Below, piece by piece: positions 37,767 to 47,614 of a stretch of DNA of 64,000 bases (the first letter of the stretch is position 1; each line of letters opens with the position of its first letter). The position numbers and the translations under genes are program-made. The notes under the pieces are model-generated. The model had not been told where the DNA came from. It saw nothing but the letters and a program-made list of their open reading frames with translations, and ran no database searches. Source of the stretch: Candidatus Hydrogenedentota bacterium (GTDB lineage: Bacteria > Hydrogenedentota > Hydrogenedentia > Hydrogenedentales > SLHB01); the NCBI GenBank assembly GCA_020848835.1, contig JADLHJ010000059.1, positions 183,854 through 247,853 on the forward strand. The letters are read 5' to 3'.

Positions 37767-38897
37767 TTATTTCACCACGCCCAAGTACTCGCGATTGACG
37801 CGTTTGCCGATGCCCGTGAGGATTTCGTAGGGGATGGTGCCGGCGCGTTCGGCGAGTTCGGCGACAGTGATTGATTCGCTGCCGTCGCTCCCGATGAGAG
37901 TAACGGTGTCGCCGACGGCTGCGTTTGGCACGTCGTTTATTTCAACGATGATTTGGTCCATGGAGACGCGGCCGCGGATTGGGCAGCGCCTGCCCCGAAT
38001 CAGAACTGACGCGCGGTTGGAAAGGCTGAGGGGATAGCCATCCGCGTATCCCACGGGCACAATGCAGGTGCGCAGTGGGCCATTCGCAGTATAGGTGCGG
38101 CCATAGCCGATGTTTGCGCCGCGCTCAAGATCCTTGATGAGTACGATCTTCGATTCCCAGCGCAATACTGGCGAAAGTGTGGGCACCATGGGCGGCGTGT
38201 CCGAGGGCCACACGCCGTAGGTCATGAGACCTACGCGCACCATGTCGAAAGTTGCGCCTTCGTGATTCACGACGCCGGCGCTGTTTGCGGCGTGGGTCAT
38301 TTCGTAGGGGATGCCTTCTTTTTCGATTTGGCGCAACACCTGGCGAAAAACGCGTAGCTGGGTCGCGGTAAAGGAATCGCGCGTGGAATCGGCGACGGCG
38401 AAATGTGTCGCGATCCCTTCGACATCGACGTGCGAGATTTTTGTGACGGATAGCAGTTCTTTCACGGCGGTTTCGGCGGCGAAGCCTTGGCGGCCCATGC
38501 CGGTATCGATTTTGCAATGCACCGGCACAACTTTGTTGGCCCTGCGCGCGAGATCACCGAGGCGCTCGGCGGTATCGAGATCAGAGATCATGAGGCGCAG
38601 GTCCGCTTCGATTGCGGCGGAGAGCGCTTCGGGTTCGGGTTGGACCAAGAGCAGTATCGGTGTGGTGATACCCGCTTCGCGCAGTTCAATCGCTTCAGAC
38701 ACTGCTGCGACCGCGACCATACGCACGCCCTCTGCAATGGCCTTGCGCGCAATGGGGATGGCGCCGTGGCCGTATGCGTCCGCCTTGATAACGGCGATAA
38801 TTCCGCATTCGCGCGGGATGCGCGCACGCACCGCGCCAAAGTTTTTGCCGTATGCGTTGAGATCGATAATGGCGCGGGATGAGTAGGGAGCGCTCAT
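37767..38897 (-). CDS. alr: alanine racemase
   Basis: AVIKADAYGHGAIPIAR PLP-lysine motif; MVRVGLMTYGVWPS; RVSMDQIIVEI. Confidence 0.95.
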   Translation of the reverse strand: MSAPYSSRAIIDLNAYGKNFGAVRARIPRECGIIAVIKADAYGHGAIPIARKAIAEGVRMVAVAAVSEAIELREAGITTPILLLVQPEPEALSAAIEADLRLMISDLDTAERLGDLARRANKVVPVHCKIDTGMGRQGFAAETAVKELLSVTKISHVDVEGIATHFAVADSTRDSFTATQLRVFRQVLRQIEKEGIPYEMTHAANSAGVVNHEGATFDMVRVGLMTYGVWPSDTPPMVPTLSPVLRWESKIVLIKDLERGANIGYGRTYTANGPLRTCIVPVGYADGYPLSLSNRASVLIRGRRCPIRGRVSMDQIIVEINDVPNAAVGDTVTLIGSDGSESITVAELAERAGTIPYEILTGIGKRVNREYLGVVK

Positions 38898-39532
38898 GTG
38901 GAACTGCCCATACGAAGGCTGCGCCAGTTGGCCTGCATGAATCTCAGGCCGGAGTACACGGTATAGCCGGCGACGAAAACCATTGCCCACATGGACGAAT
39001 ACTCGAGCGCGGTGCGATAGCCTTTGGTGTAATTGGGCGCGTAATCAACGACGAAGTGCTCGGCGCCTGCGAGAAACAGGAACACAAAGATATACACGAG
39101 TTGGAGGACCGTCTTTGTTTTTCCATATACGTCGGCGGCGATCACAATTCCGTCGCTTGCGGCGAGCAGGCGCACGCCCGTCACCAAGAATTCGCGCGCG
39201 AGAATTGCAACAATGGTCCAGCCAGGAATGATAAGGCATTTCGCGGCGGGATTGGGGAAGACGCCTTGAGCGGGCGCGCTGGAAAGCGTCATCATCATGA
39301 TAAAGGCCGCCATCACGAGGACCTTATCGGCGACGGGATCGAGCAGCTTGCCAAAGTTAGTGATCAGATTTCGCTCGCGCGCGATCTTGCCGTCGTAATA
39401 GTCCGTGATCGTCGCGATGGTGAATACGAAGTAGCCGAGCCAATAGCACCACCACCAGTCGAAAGAAAGCAACGCAACGAAGATGGGCACCATGATTACG
39501 CGCGCAAGGGTAAGTTTGTTTGGAAGATTCAT
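38894..39532 (-). CDS. pgsA: CDP-diacylglycerol--glycerol-3-phosphate 3-phosphatidyltransferase
   Basis: MNLPNKLTLARVIMVPIF; D(Y)DGKIARERN..GKLLDPVADK CDP-alcohol transferase motif. Confidence 0.93.
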   Translation of the reverse strand: MNLPNKLTLARVIMVPIFVALLSFDWWWCYWLGYFVFTIATITDYYDGKIARERNLITNFGKLLDPVADKVLVMAAFIMMMTLSSAPAQGVFPNPAAKCLIIPGWTIVAILAREFLVTGVRLLAASDGIVIAADVYGKTKTVLQLVYIFVFLFLAGAEHFVVDYAPNYTKGYRTALEYSSMWAMVFVAGYTVYSGLRFMQANWRSLRMGSST

Positions 39533-39653
39533 TGCGAACGCACTCGTGCCCGGTAAGTGACACGTATGCTAACAAATCGGGGGAGCGGATTGCATGAAAC
39601 ACAACACCGCCGCGCAGTGCATCGCGGCGCGCTGCGATGAATAGTAGTAGCGG

Positions 39654-40127
39654 CTAGCGCCGGGGCTTCGGCGTTTCGGGTACGCGGATGTCGTCGGCCG
39701 TTGCCGCATGCGCACGCGACTCCGTCGGCTGCGCGTTTGGCCGCACTACGACGGTATACGTGAACCAGCTCAACGCGATCACCGCGCAGACCGCCGCCCA
39801 CGCCATGGCATCGCCAACCCAGCGTGGGGGAGGCGCAACCTTGCGGGTGTCGTTCGGCGTGCTGCGACGAAGGAACCCGGTGCTCGGGCGGATACACGCT
39901 TGGTACGTGTCCACAAAGCGGTTGGGCTCTACGTCGAGCAACTGGCAATACGTTTTCAAAAAACCGACGGAGTAGCACGCGGCGGGCAGGTTATGCACGG
40001 CGCCTGCTTCGATGGATTCTACGAACTGTGCTGGCACACGAATGCGGCGATAGATATCTTCCGAGCTGAACCCCAGTTCTTCCCGTCTCGCGCGCAGTTC
40101 ATGGCCAGGGAAAGTTAAATGGCTCAT
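39654..40127 (-). CDS. RodZ-like helix-turn-helix membrane protein
   Basis: GHELRARREELGFSSEDIYRRIRVPAQFVESIEAG HTH plus one TM segment; abuts ftsK. Confidence 0.75.
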   Translation of the reverse strand: MSHLTFPGHELRARREELGFSSEDIYRRIRVPAQFVESIEAGAVHNLPAACYSVGFLKTYCQLLDVEPNRFVDTYQACIRPSTGFLRRSTPNDTRKVAPPPRWVGDAMAWAAVCAVIALSWFTYTVVVRPNAQPTESRAHAATADDIRVPETPKPRR

Positions 40128-42808
40128 GCAACCTCGTTGTTCGGTGGCATACTCACCAGGATCTCACGGGCCTTACTGCCGATATGAGGTCCCACTATCC
40201 CCCTCATTTCCATCATGTCAATGAGCCTGGCCGCGCGAGTATATCCTACACGGAGGCGTCTTTGCACCATAGAAATTGAGGCTTGTCCCGTTTCTAACAC
40301 AACCTGTACGGCTTCATCGAATTTTTCGTCGTCTTCGTCCTCCATGATTTCAAGCTGATCCTTGGACTTCCCGAAATTCTGGATTTCGTCGCGGTATTGC
40401 GGCGGGGCCTGCGTCTTCAGGTAAGCGATAAGGCCATTCATTTCCTGGTCGCTTACGAACGCACCCTGGATACGGGTGGGCTTGGACTGCCCAGCCGGCA
40501 GGTACAGCATGTCGCCTTTGCCGATGAGGCGCTCGGCACCAATCTCGTCGAGGATGCAGCGCGAGTCCACGCGCGAAGATACCTGGAACGAGATACGGCA
40601 GGGGAAGTTGGCTTTGATGACGCCGGTCAATACGTCCACGGAGGGTCGCTGGGTGGCGATCACGAGATGGATACCGACGGCGCGCGCGAGTTGCGCGAGG
40701 CGCGCGATGGCGTCTTCCACCTCGGCGCGCGCCAGCATCATAAGGTCCGCCAATTCGTCGATCACGCAGACGATGTAAGGGAGCTTGCGGATCGATTGGA
40801 CCGCTTCGCTGTTCTGCTCGGTCTGGTCGTCGCCGCCTTCGGAAACGAGTTCGATTTCGCCGTTGTCTACGCTTTGGTTATAGACCTCGATGTTGCGCAC
40901 GCGGAGGTGCGCGAAGAGGCGGTAGCGCTCTTCCATTTCCGTGATAAGCCATTGCAACGCGGACGCGGCCTTTTTCGCATCAGTGACCACGGGCGTGATT
41001 AAGTGTGGAATATCGTCGAAGATCGAAAGTTCAACCATCTTCGGGTCGATGAGCATCAACTGCAATTCATCGGGTGTGCGCGCGACAAGCAGACTCGCGA
41101 GCAACGTTTTTACGCATACCGTTTTACCGGCGCCTGTTGCGCCAGCGACGAGCACGTGCGGCATGCCAGTGAGATCGGCGACGCTGACTTCGCCTGCGAT
41201 GTCCTTGCCGAGCGTGAGGGGCAACGGGCCTTTGCTGCGGCTGAAGGGACGCGACTCGAGCAGCTCGCGGATCACGACGGGCTCGCGGAATTTGTTGGGC
41301 ACCTCGATACCCACGCGACCTTTTCCGGGGATCGGCGCTTCTACGCGTACGCGGTGTGCCTTGAGAGCAAGCGCGATGTCGTCGGCGAGGGAGAGGAAGC
41401 GGCTGACCTTGATGCCGGGCGCGGGCTCCAGTTCGAAGCGGGTGATGGTAGGCCCACGCGTCACGTCTGTCACGCGCGCTTCGATGCTGAAAGTCTGCAA
41501 CGTTTCTTCGAGTATCTGGCTGGTCTTAAGTAATTCGTCGCTCCAGTCCTCGACGGGGGGCGGCGTGGGCATATCGAACAATTCGAGCGACGGCTTAGTG
41601 TAGCGTTTGGGGTACACGTAGTCGGCCGGAAGTTCGGCGTCGATGGCAGTTTTGCGGCGCGGCATCGGCGCGCGTTTCTTCAGTGCAGTGAATTCGATGG
41701 GCGCGCGCACAGGCTGCGTAATAGTGGGCTTCGCTTCATCGGCTATCCCAATGATTGCTGCATCGCTCTCTTCCGTTTCGTCTTCTGTAGCTTCGTCGAG
41801 GTCAGCTTCGGCTTCTTCTTCGCCGTCGTCTTCGCCGTAGATTAGATCCTCGTCATCATCGTCATCTAGATCCGGTGTGCTTTGCGAGGTCCAGATGCGA
41901 ATGCGTTTTTCTTCGGCTTGCTCCGTTGTGGTCGTGTCTTCTTGTTCTTCGGATTCAACAATTGCGGCCTGTTTCGCCGGAAGTTTCTTGCCCGTTTTTG
42001 CCGCGAGGGGCTCATCGCGTTTTTCATTGTCGTTGTTCGCGAAACGCGCGAGGACGATTGGCGCAGGTGATTCGACGCGCGGCTGCGACGGAATCTTTTC
42101 TGCTTTAGACTTCGTGGCTTTTGACTTGTCGTCCTTGTTTAACGCGCGGCGGTTGGCCCATGCCGATTTCGCACCGCCGGTGACCGCATTCACAAACGCC
42201 GCGATCGTTGCCGTCGCAAACTTCGCAACGGCCATGACTACGATTCGAATCGCGTCGAACGCGTGAACGAAGAGAAACTCGGTGGCAAGCAGAAGGCCAA
42301 TTACAAACAACGCTGCGGCGATGATGTTCGAGCCAATGTCACCGAAGGCGTTCAGCAAGAACGATCCCAAGAACCCGCCAATCACACCACCTGCGTGGTC
42401 GCCGCTTGGTGTGGGCGTGACGTCGATGTGAAGAAGCGCGGAGACAGAGAACAGCATTACTACCGCGCCGCCCGCGCGCCACAATAAGCGATCGAGACCT
42501 TGATGACGCAGCAGCATACTGCCCCAGACGAGTGTCAGGAAGTAGAGCAGGTGAACCGCGCCGCCAAACGCGATGCTTCCGATTCCGGCAACGATTGCAC
42601 CCGGCTTGCCAAGCAGGTTTGAAACTTGCGCCATGCCTTCGAGCGGGCGTCGGACATCGGATTTGTAGCCGTCGGTGATGAGCGCCAGGAAAAGGAGAAT
42701 AGTGAGAGCGATCATGGCGATGCCAACAATTTCATTTGTGCGCTCGCGCGAGCTATATGGCATGCCGCTCATACTACTCCTGCTTGTGTTGTTGGGCAGG
42801 TACCCCAA
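40124..42808 (-). CDS. ftsK: DNA translocase FtsK/SpoIIIE
   Basis: N-terminal TM region, acidic linker, Walker A VAGATGAGKTVCVKTLL, C-terminal gamma domain. Confidence 0.96.
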   Translation of the reverse strand: MGYLPNNTSRSSMSGMPYSSRERTNEIVGIAMIALTILLFLALITDGYKSDVRRPLEGMAQVSNLLGKPGAIVAGIGSIAFGGAVHLLYFLTLVWGSMLLRHQGLDRLLWRAGGAVVMLFSVSALLHIDVTPTPSGDHAGGVIGGFLGSFLLNAFGDIGSNIIAAALFVIGLLLATEFLFVHAFDAIRIVVMAVAKFATATIAAFVNAVTGGAKSAWANRRALNKDDKSKATKSKAEKIPSQPRVESPAPIVLARFANNDNEKRDEPLAAKTGKKLPAKQAAIVESEEQEDTTTTEQAEEKRIRIWTSQSTPDLDDDDDEDLIYGEDDGEEEAEADLDEATEDETEESDAAIIGIADEAKPTITQPVRAPIEFTALKKRAPMPRRKTAIDAELPADYVYPKRYTKPSLELFDMPTPPPVEDWSDELLKTSQILEETLQTFSIEARVTDVTRGPTITRFELEPAPGIKVSRFLSLADDIALALKAHRVRVEAPIPGKGRVGIEVPNKFREPVVIRELLESRPFSRSKGPLPLTLGKDIAGEVSVADLTGMPHVLVAGATGAGKTVCVKTLLASLLVARTPDELQLMLIDPKMVELSIFDDIPHLITPVVTDAKKAASALQWLITEMEERYRLFAHLRVRNIEVYNQSVDNGEIELVSEGGDDQTEQNSEAVQSIRKLPYIVCVIDELADLMMLARAEVEDAIARLAQLARAVGIHLVIATQRPSVDVLTGVIKANFPCRISFQVSSRVDSRCILDEIGAERLIGKGDMLYLPAGQSKPTRIQGAFVSDQEMNGLIAYLKTQAPPQYRDEIQNFGKSKDQLEIMEDEDDEKFDEAVQVVLETGQASISMVQRRLRVGYTRAARLIDMMEMRGIVGPHIGSKAREILVSMPPNNEVA

Positions 42809-42849
42809 GCCGTAGGGAGTTTAACAAATGACCGTATTTCTTGCAACAA

Positions 42850-42867
42850 AATATTGTGGTCAATATT
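42850..42867. promoter_or_regulatory. operator-like inverted repeat in an AT-rich intergenic region
   Basis: AATATTG-tggt-CAATATT perfect 7-4-7. Confidence 0.35.
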
Positions 42868-43025
42868 GGCAGAAATCTATGTATTGTACCAACTTGTCAT
42901 GAACTTTTTGATGAATTTAGTGTATTAAGCTGAACATATTTTTAGTAATAGACTGACAAGCAAATTCTGGACTATGGTTGCGGTGTTGCATGCCAATGAA
43001 ATCATGGTGTCACTAAAGGAGACGA

Positions 43026-43325
43026 ATGATGACGAAATGGATGGCAATCGTGGCGGTCGCGTTCATGTTGCTGGTGGGAGTGATAGCAGTGTCGGCCCAG
43101 CAAGACAGTGCTCAGACGATTGGGGCATACCCGCATGTGGGAAAAGCGTGCGAGGTCCATTTCGAGGCCACTGGGATCGATACACTAAGCGGCACGATTC
43201 TCCAACAAAATGCTGAATACCTGACTTTAACCGTGAACGAAAATAAAGACGTAGTTTGGGTAAATGTGGGTCAAATTGCCTACGTCAAAGTGGTGGGCAT
43301 GGGCCCGGCTGCGCCGGTGCGTTAG
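43026..43325 (+). CDS. small secreted protein of unknown function
   Basis: Signal peptide MMTKWMAIVAVAFMLLVGVIAVSAQ; aaaggag RBS at 43014-43020. Confidence 0.7.
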   Translation: MMTKWMAIVAVAFMLLVGVIAVSAQQDSAQTIGAYPHVGKACEVHFEATGIDTLSGTILQQNAEYLTLTVNENKDVVWVNVGQIAYVKVVGMGPAAPVR

Positions 43326-44533
43326 GAAGGTTTTTGGCCTTGTACTTCTTGCAGTCGTGCGACCTGCTGCATGACCTGTTCCAAGTGGGTCATTTTGCCG
43401 CGGTCGCCGAGTTCCTGCTGAATCTTGATGAATTTTTCTTCGCGGTTCAGAAATGCTTGCACGACTTCGGGGTCGAAGTGTTCGCCGGCGGCGTCGAGAA
43501 TGATTTCGCGTGTCTTTTCGTGCGGGAAGGGATCTTTGTAGGGGCGTTTTGTGGTCATGGCGTCGTAGGCGTCACCGAGCGCGACGATGCGTGCTGGGAG
43601 CGGAATGTCGGGCCCGAGCAGCCCGTGCGGGTAGCCGCTGCCGTTGAATTTCTCGTGATGGTAGTATGCGATGTCGCGGCCCATTTCGAGAAACGAATTG
43701 CCGCCGGCCTCAGCATCGGCCGCTTTTAACGTATCGCCGCCGATGAGCGCGTGCGTCTTCATTATGTCGAATTCTTCGTTCGAAAGTTTACCCGGCTTGA
43801 GAAGTATGGCATCGGGAATGCCGACTTTGCCGATGTCGTGCAGCGGGCTCGAGTAGTAGAGCGTTTCCACGAAGCCGCTGTCGATGATGCCGTCGTATTT
43901 CGACCAGGTGGCCATCTCAATTGCAATCTCGCGCACATAGCGTCGCATGCGTTCGAGATGTTCGCCGGTCTCAGGGTCGCGCGATTCGGCCAGGCGCGCG
44001 AGGCTGAACACGGTGGCTTGCTGGGTTCGCTCAACTTCAACGGTGCGTTCACGCACGCGTTCTTCCAGGATTTGCTTGTCGTCTTCGAGGCGTTTTTGGT
44101 AGCGCAGAATTTGGTCTTGCATCGCTTTTGATTTGACGCAACTGCGGATGCGCGCTTCAAGGAGGACGGGATCGATGGGTCGGGTGAGGAAATCGTCCAC
44201 ACCGCTCTCAAGTGCGCGGAGGTTTGCGTCATGGTCCGCGACTCCGGTGATCATAATGATGGGAATGTGGCGCGTGGTGAAGTTGCGTTTGAGGCGTTCG
44301 CACACCTCGAAACCATCCATGCCGGGCATCATCAAATCAAGCAGAATTACATCGGGAGGCGTGGCGGCAATAATTTCGAGTGCTACCTCGCCGCCATTTG
44401 CGGGTACGACCGTGTAGCCTTTGGGTGCGAGCATGCGCCGGTACAACTCGAGGTTCTCCGGCATATCGTCCACAACCAAGATTGTGGGCAGGGTCCTGGT
44501 GTATTCGACGACTTCGGTGCCAGCTGCGTTCAT
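43322..44533 (-). CDS. response regulator with HD-GYP domain
   Basis: REC (ILVVDDMPENLELYRRML, VILLDLMMPGMDGFEV) plus HD-GYP (GEHLERMRRY, LHDIGKVGIPD, YHHEKFNGSGYPHGL). Confidence 0.94.
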   Translation of the reverse strand: MNAAGTEVVEYTRTLPTILVVDDMPENLELYRRMLAPKGYTVVPANGGEVALEIIAATPPDVILLDLMMPGMDGFEVCERLKRNFTTRHIPIIMITGVADHDANLRALESGVDDFLTRPIDPVLLEARIRSCVKSKAMQDQILRYQKRLEDDKQILEERVRERTVEVERTQQATVFSLARLAESRDPETGEHLERMRRYVREIAIEMATWSKYDGIIDSGFVETLYYSSPLHDIGKVGIPDAILLKPGKLSNEEFDIMKTHALIGGDTLKAADAEAGGNSFLEMGRDIAYYHHEKFNGSGYPHGLLGPDIPLPARIVALGDAYDAMTTKRPYKDPFPHEKTREIILDAAGEHFDPEVVQAFLNREEKFIKIQQELGDRGKMTHLEQVMQQVARLQEVQGQKPS

Positions 44534-44708
44534 GCAAACCTCAAAAAAGCAAAACGCGATGGCGTCCGATCAGGCCCCGCGCTCCGCTCCAACTCCATGC
44601 GCATCGTAGCACGGTATTGAAGATCGCGCAAGGAATATCGCCACGTTGACCGCGCGCGAGCGCTTGCGCATACTTTCGCGATGCACATCAAAGGAAAGCA
44701 GGCGCATC

Positions 44709-45098
44709 ATGCCGGGACGTGACACCGCTGTCATATCGGGGAAAGATCTGCAAGATCAGGTTGCAGCGTTGGGCCGCGAGCTTAGTCTTTCGGTAGACAC
44801 GGAAGTGGAAGTGGGACGGCGCGTGTGGGGTGCGCGGCGGAGGATCGATGTTGTACTCAAGCACAAAGAAACGCGCGTGAGTCTCGGCATCGAGTGCAAA
44901 TATCAAAGCGGGCCCGGCAGCGCGGAAGAGAAAATCCCCGCGACGATCCAAGACATTCGCGCGTGGCCGATTCGCGGTATCGTAGTGTATTGCGGCGCGG
45001 GTTTTTCTACGAACATGGAATCCTATCTTTTATCTACAGGCATGGCGGTTGAACTGTGCGATCTGAAGCCGTGGTTGGAGTTGTACTTCGGCTTATGA
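44709..45098 (+). CDS. compact PD-(D/E)XK-like nuclease, putative restriction endonuclease
   Basis: RIDVVLKHKETRVSLGIECKYQ matches the D-x(n)-ExK core; overlaps the downstream methylase (TTATGA). Confidence 0.6.
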   Translation: MPGRDTAVISGKDLQDQVAALGRELSLSVDTEVEVGRRVWGARRRIDVVLKHKETRVSLGIECKYQSGPGSAEEKIPATIQDIRAWPIRGIVVYCGAGFSTNMESYLLSTGMAVELCDLKPWLELYFGL

Positions 45099-45946
45099 CT
45101 AAACAAATGCCGCGGCGCATGTCGATGCCGCGCCCATTCTTGAAGTGGGTCGGTGGGAAGGGGCAGCTTCTAAACGAATTGCTGGCACAGGTGGATCGCG
45201 CCGGTAAATTCCATCGCTATCACGAGCCCTTCGTAGGCGGCGGCGCGTTGTTTTTCGAGCTGGTACGCACGGGGCGCATGCCCGCGGCGAAGGCATATCT
45301 TTCGGATAACAATGCAAACCTGATTGCCGTGTATCGCGGCGTGCGTGAAGATGTGGACCGGGTGATAGCGTTGTTGCTCGAACACAAACGCAAGCATTCG
45401 GAGAAACACTATTACGAAGTGCGCGCCCGGGCGCCGAAGGACGACATCGATCAGGCGGCGCGGATTATCTACCTGAACAAAACAGGCTATAACGGACTGT
45501 ATCGGGAGAACAGCCAGGGAAAGTATAACGTGCCGTTTGGACGGTATAAGAACCCGGGCATCTGCGATGAAGAAAATCTGCGTGCCGTTGCGAAAGCGCT
45601 GCAAAAGGCCAAGTTGGAAGTCAGGCATTTCGCCAAAGTGTTGGATTGTGTGGACAAGGGAGATTTTGTGTATTTCGATCCTCCTTATCATCCCGTCTCA
45701 AAGACCGCGTCGTTCACCGGCTACGACAAAGGCGGATTTAGCGAGGACTTTCAGCGGCTGCTGGCGAAAATCGCCGAAGACCTCGACGCGCGCGGCGTGC
45801 GTGTGCTGTTATCGAATTCGATGACGCCACTGGTGAAAGAACTGTATGCGAAATTTACAATCGATGAAGTATTTGCTAACCGCAATGTAAACAGCCGCGG
45901 AGACCGGCGCGGGAAAATTAGCGAAGCGTTAATTCGGAATTTTTAG
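45095..45946 (+). CDS. D12-class (Dam-like) DNA N6-adenine methyltransferase
   Basis: PFLKWVGGKGQLLNEL; EPFVGGGALFFEL; DPPYHP; YLNKTGYNGLYRENSQGKYNVPFGRYKNP. Confidence 0.93.
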   Translation: MTKQMPRRMSMPRPFLKWVGGKGQLLNELLAQVDRAGKFHRYHEPFVGGGALFFELVRTGRMPAAKAYLSDNNANLIAVYRGVREDVDRVIALLLEHKRKHSEKHYYEVRARAPKDDIDQAARIIYLNKTGYNGLYRENSQGKYNVPFGRYKNPGICDEENLRAVAKALQKAKLEVRHFAKVLDCVDKGDFVYFDPPYHPVSKTASFTGYDKGGFSEDFQRLLAKIAEDLDARGVRVLLSNSMTPLVKELYAKFTIDEVFANRNVNSRGDRRGKISEALIRNF

Positions 45947-45988
45947 CGGAATACCTCAGCCTCTGGCTTCGGGTGATGTTGAATGGGG

Positions 45989-46049
45989 GCACGGGCGTCC
46001 CGCCCGTGATTTTTGGATTAAAATTCAATCACGGGCGGGACGCCCGTGC
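45989..46049. repeat. 23-bp perfect inverted repeat; each arm is itself hairpin-forming
   Basis: GCACGGGCGTCCCGCCCGTGATT (45989-46011) / AATCACGGGCGGGACGCCCGTGC (46027-46049), between two convergent genes. Confidence 0.92.
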
Positions 46050-46054
46050 TCCTG

Positions 46055-47614
46055 TTACGGTATCCTCGCGACGGTTTCTTCTAGCGATAGATTCGGTATG
46101 GGATTGCGCTCGTAGACTTCTCGGGCGATTGCTTTCAATGTGCGTTCGCGTTTGCGCGCTACAATAATTGCCGCAGGATCGTGCGCGGACGCCGCTTCGC
46201 GCAGTTCCATGCGCAACACCACGTAGCCGAGCGATTCGATTGCCGCCCACACACTGGCCGGATCGTGTGACGGACTTAGGCGCTTCATGTCCTCTGCGGT
46301 AAGCCCAACGACTAAAGTTCCCCCGCAGCGGAGCAGGCCACGGATATTGTTCAGGACTTCCTCCGAAATGTTTAGTGTTTCACTCGGCAGGGCCAGGACG
46401 GTATCGAATGGTGCACTATCGGGCACTTCATTGGCGGCCATTAAACCGTCGTAGGACCCGCGGCGAATGTTTGCGCGTTCGGCGTCATTCGCTACCCCGG
46501 TCAACTGTTGGACGCCTCGTCCGCGCAATGAATACTTCGTTACGCCTGCGTTCATCCCGTAGTCTGCGACGTGGCCGGGGACAGTGGGCAGGTAATCAAG
46601 AATTGCCCCGTGGCCGCGCAGGAGGGGCCATGCACGGGCTTGCACCCAATCGACCTTCTCTCCGACGATGGCCAGAAGCTGCTGAACGCGGTGCGCATAG
46701 GTGTGGTTTGCGAGCACTTCGGAGCGCGCGCTTGCGGCGACCTTTTCGCGCGCGGCATCATCATTTGCGTACTTGCGCGCAAGATCGATTAGATCGTCGT
46801 CGTCATATGCAATCAGATGTTCGCGATCACGGAATAGTTCGAAGAGGCCGTTCACATCGGCGTTGCGATTGGTCAGTAAGGGCACACCAATCGCCATCGA
46901 TTCGAACACGCGCATGTTTATGTCCTGCGCGACGGAGCTATTGAATGCAAGTCTGGCGGTCGAATAGGCGCGGGACATTGAAGTTGTGTCGAGTGCGGTA
47001 TCGGCCAGCACGGAGAAGTGTTCCGCTAGACGCGAAATGCGGTTTGCGCGTTCCGCATGCAGGGATCGTTCAATGCTCCCGACAAACGCGAGATCATGAA
47101 TTTTTTCCACCGGCATCGGGCGATGTACATCCGGATCGCAGGCCAGGGGCAGCCAATGTGCATGCGCACAACCGGCGGCCGCGAAGTGCGCGGCAAATTC
47201 GCGTTGCGCGGCAAACACAAAATCGTAGGGCCGCGCGTGAATCATTTCGGCGAAGTCGTGCCAGGTGTCGATACTGAGGTGTGCCGTGGGGCAGGTGAGC
47301 CAATCGATATTTTCTATCTGCGGCACGCCGGACTGGAGGGCTACGACAAGGTCCGGGCGCCAGCCATCCGGCAATGCTTCGACAAGTTCGTTGACAGAAG
47401 ACACGTCGCGATCCACGTCGTTAGATGTGACTAAATGTGCGAGATGCGTGCGGCCGGTAGCTTCGAGGTCGGCGGCTGTCAGCGACGAGCCAATTGTCAC
47501 GACATCGCAGAAACTGCGAAAGGCTTTGACGTAGTGGTGGACCCAGATAAAGGGTGTAGCTTTGCAGACGATGCAGACGCGCAGGCGGGACGAGGTATCA
47601 GGCAAGCTCGCCAT
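46055..47614 (-). CDS. CgeB-like glycosyltransferase with C-terminal methyltransferase-like region
   Basis: LSIDTWHDFAEMIHARPYDFVFAAQREF; DINMRVFESMAIGVPLLTNRNADVNGLF; start MASLPDTSS at 47614. Confidence 0.72.
   Translation of the reverse strand: MASLPDTSSRLRVCIVCKATPFIWVHHYVKAFRSFCDVVTIGSSLTAADLEATGRTHLAHLVTSNDVDRDVSSVNELVEALPDGWRPDLVVALQSGVPQIENIDWLTCPTAHLSIDTWHDFAEMIHARPYDFVFAAQREFAAHFAAAGCAHAHWLPLACDPDVHRPMPVEKIHDLAFVGSIERSLHAERANRISRLAEHFSVLADTALDTTSMSRAYSTARLAFNSSVAQDINMRVFESMAIGVPLLTNRNADVNGLFELFRDREHLIAYDDDDLIDLARKYANDDAAREKVAASARSEVLANHTYAHRVQQLLAIVGEKVDWVQARAWPLLRGHGAILDYLPTVPGHVADYGMNAGVTKYSLRGRGVQQLTGVANDAERANIRRGSYDGLMAANEVPDSAPFDTVLALPSETLNISEEVLNNIRGLLRCGGTLVVGLTAEDMKRLSPSHDPASVWAAIESLGYVVLRMELREAASAHDPAAIIVARKRERTLKAIAREVYERNPIPNLSLEETVARIP

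Noticed and set aside
45973-46167. ORF MMLNGGTGVPPVIFGLKFNHGRDARAPVTV
   Set aside because: This is a translation of the inverted repeat and the antisense of the glycosyltransferase end, not a gene.
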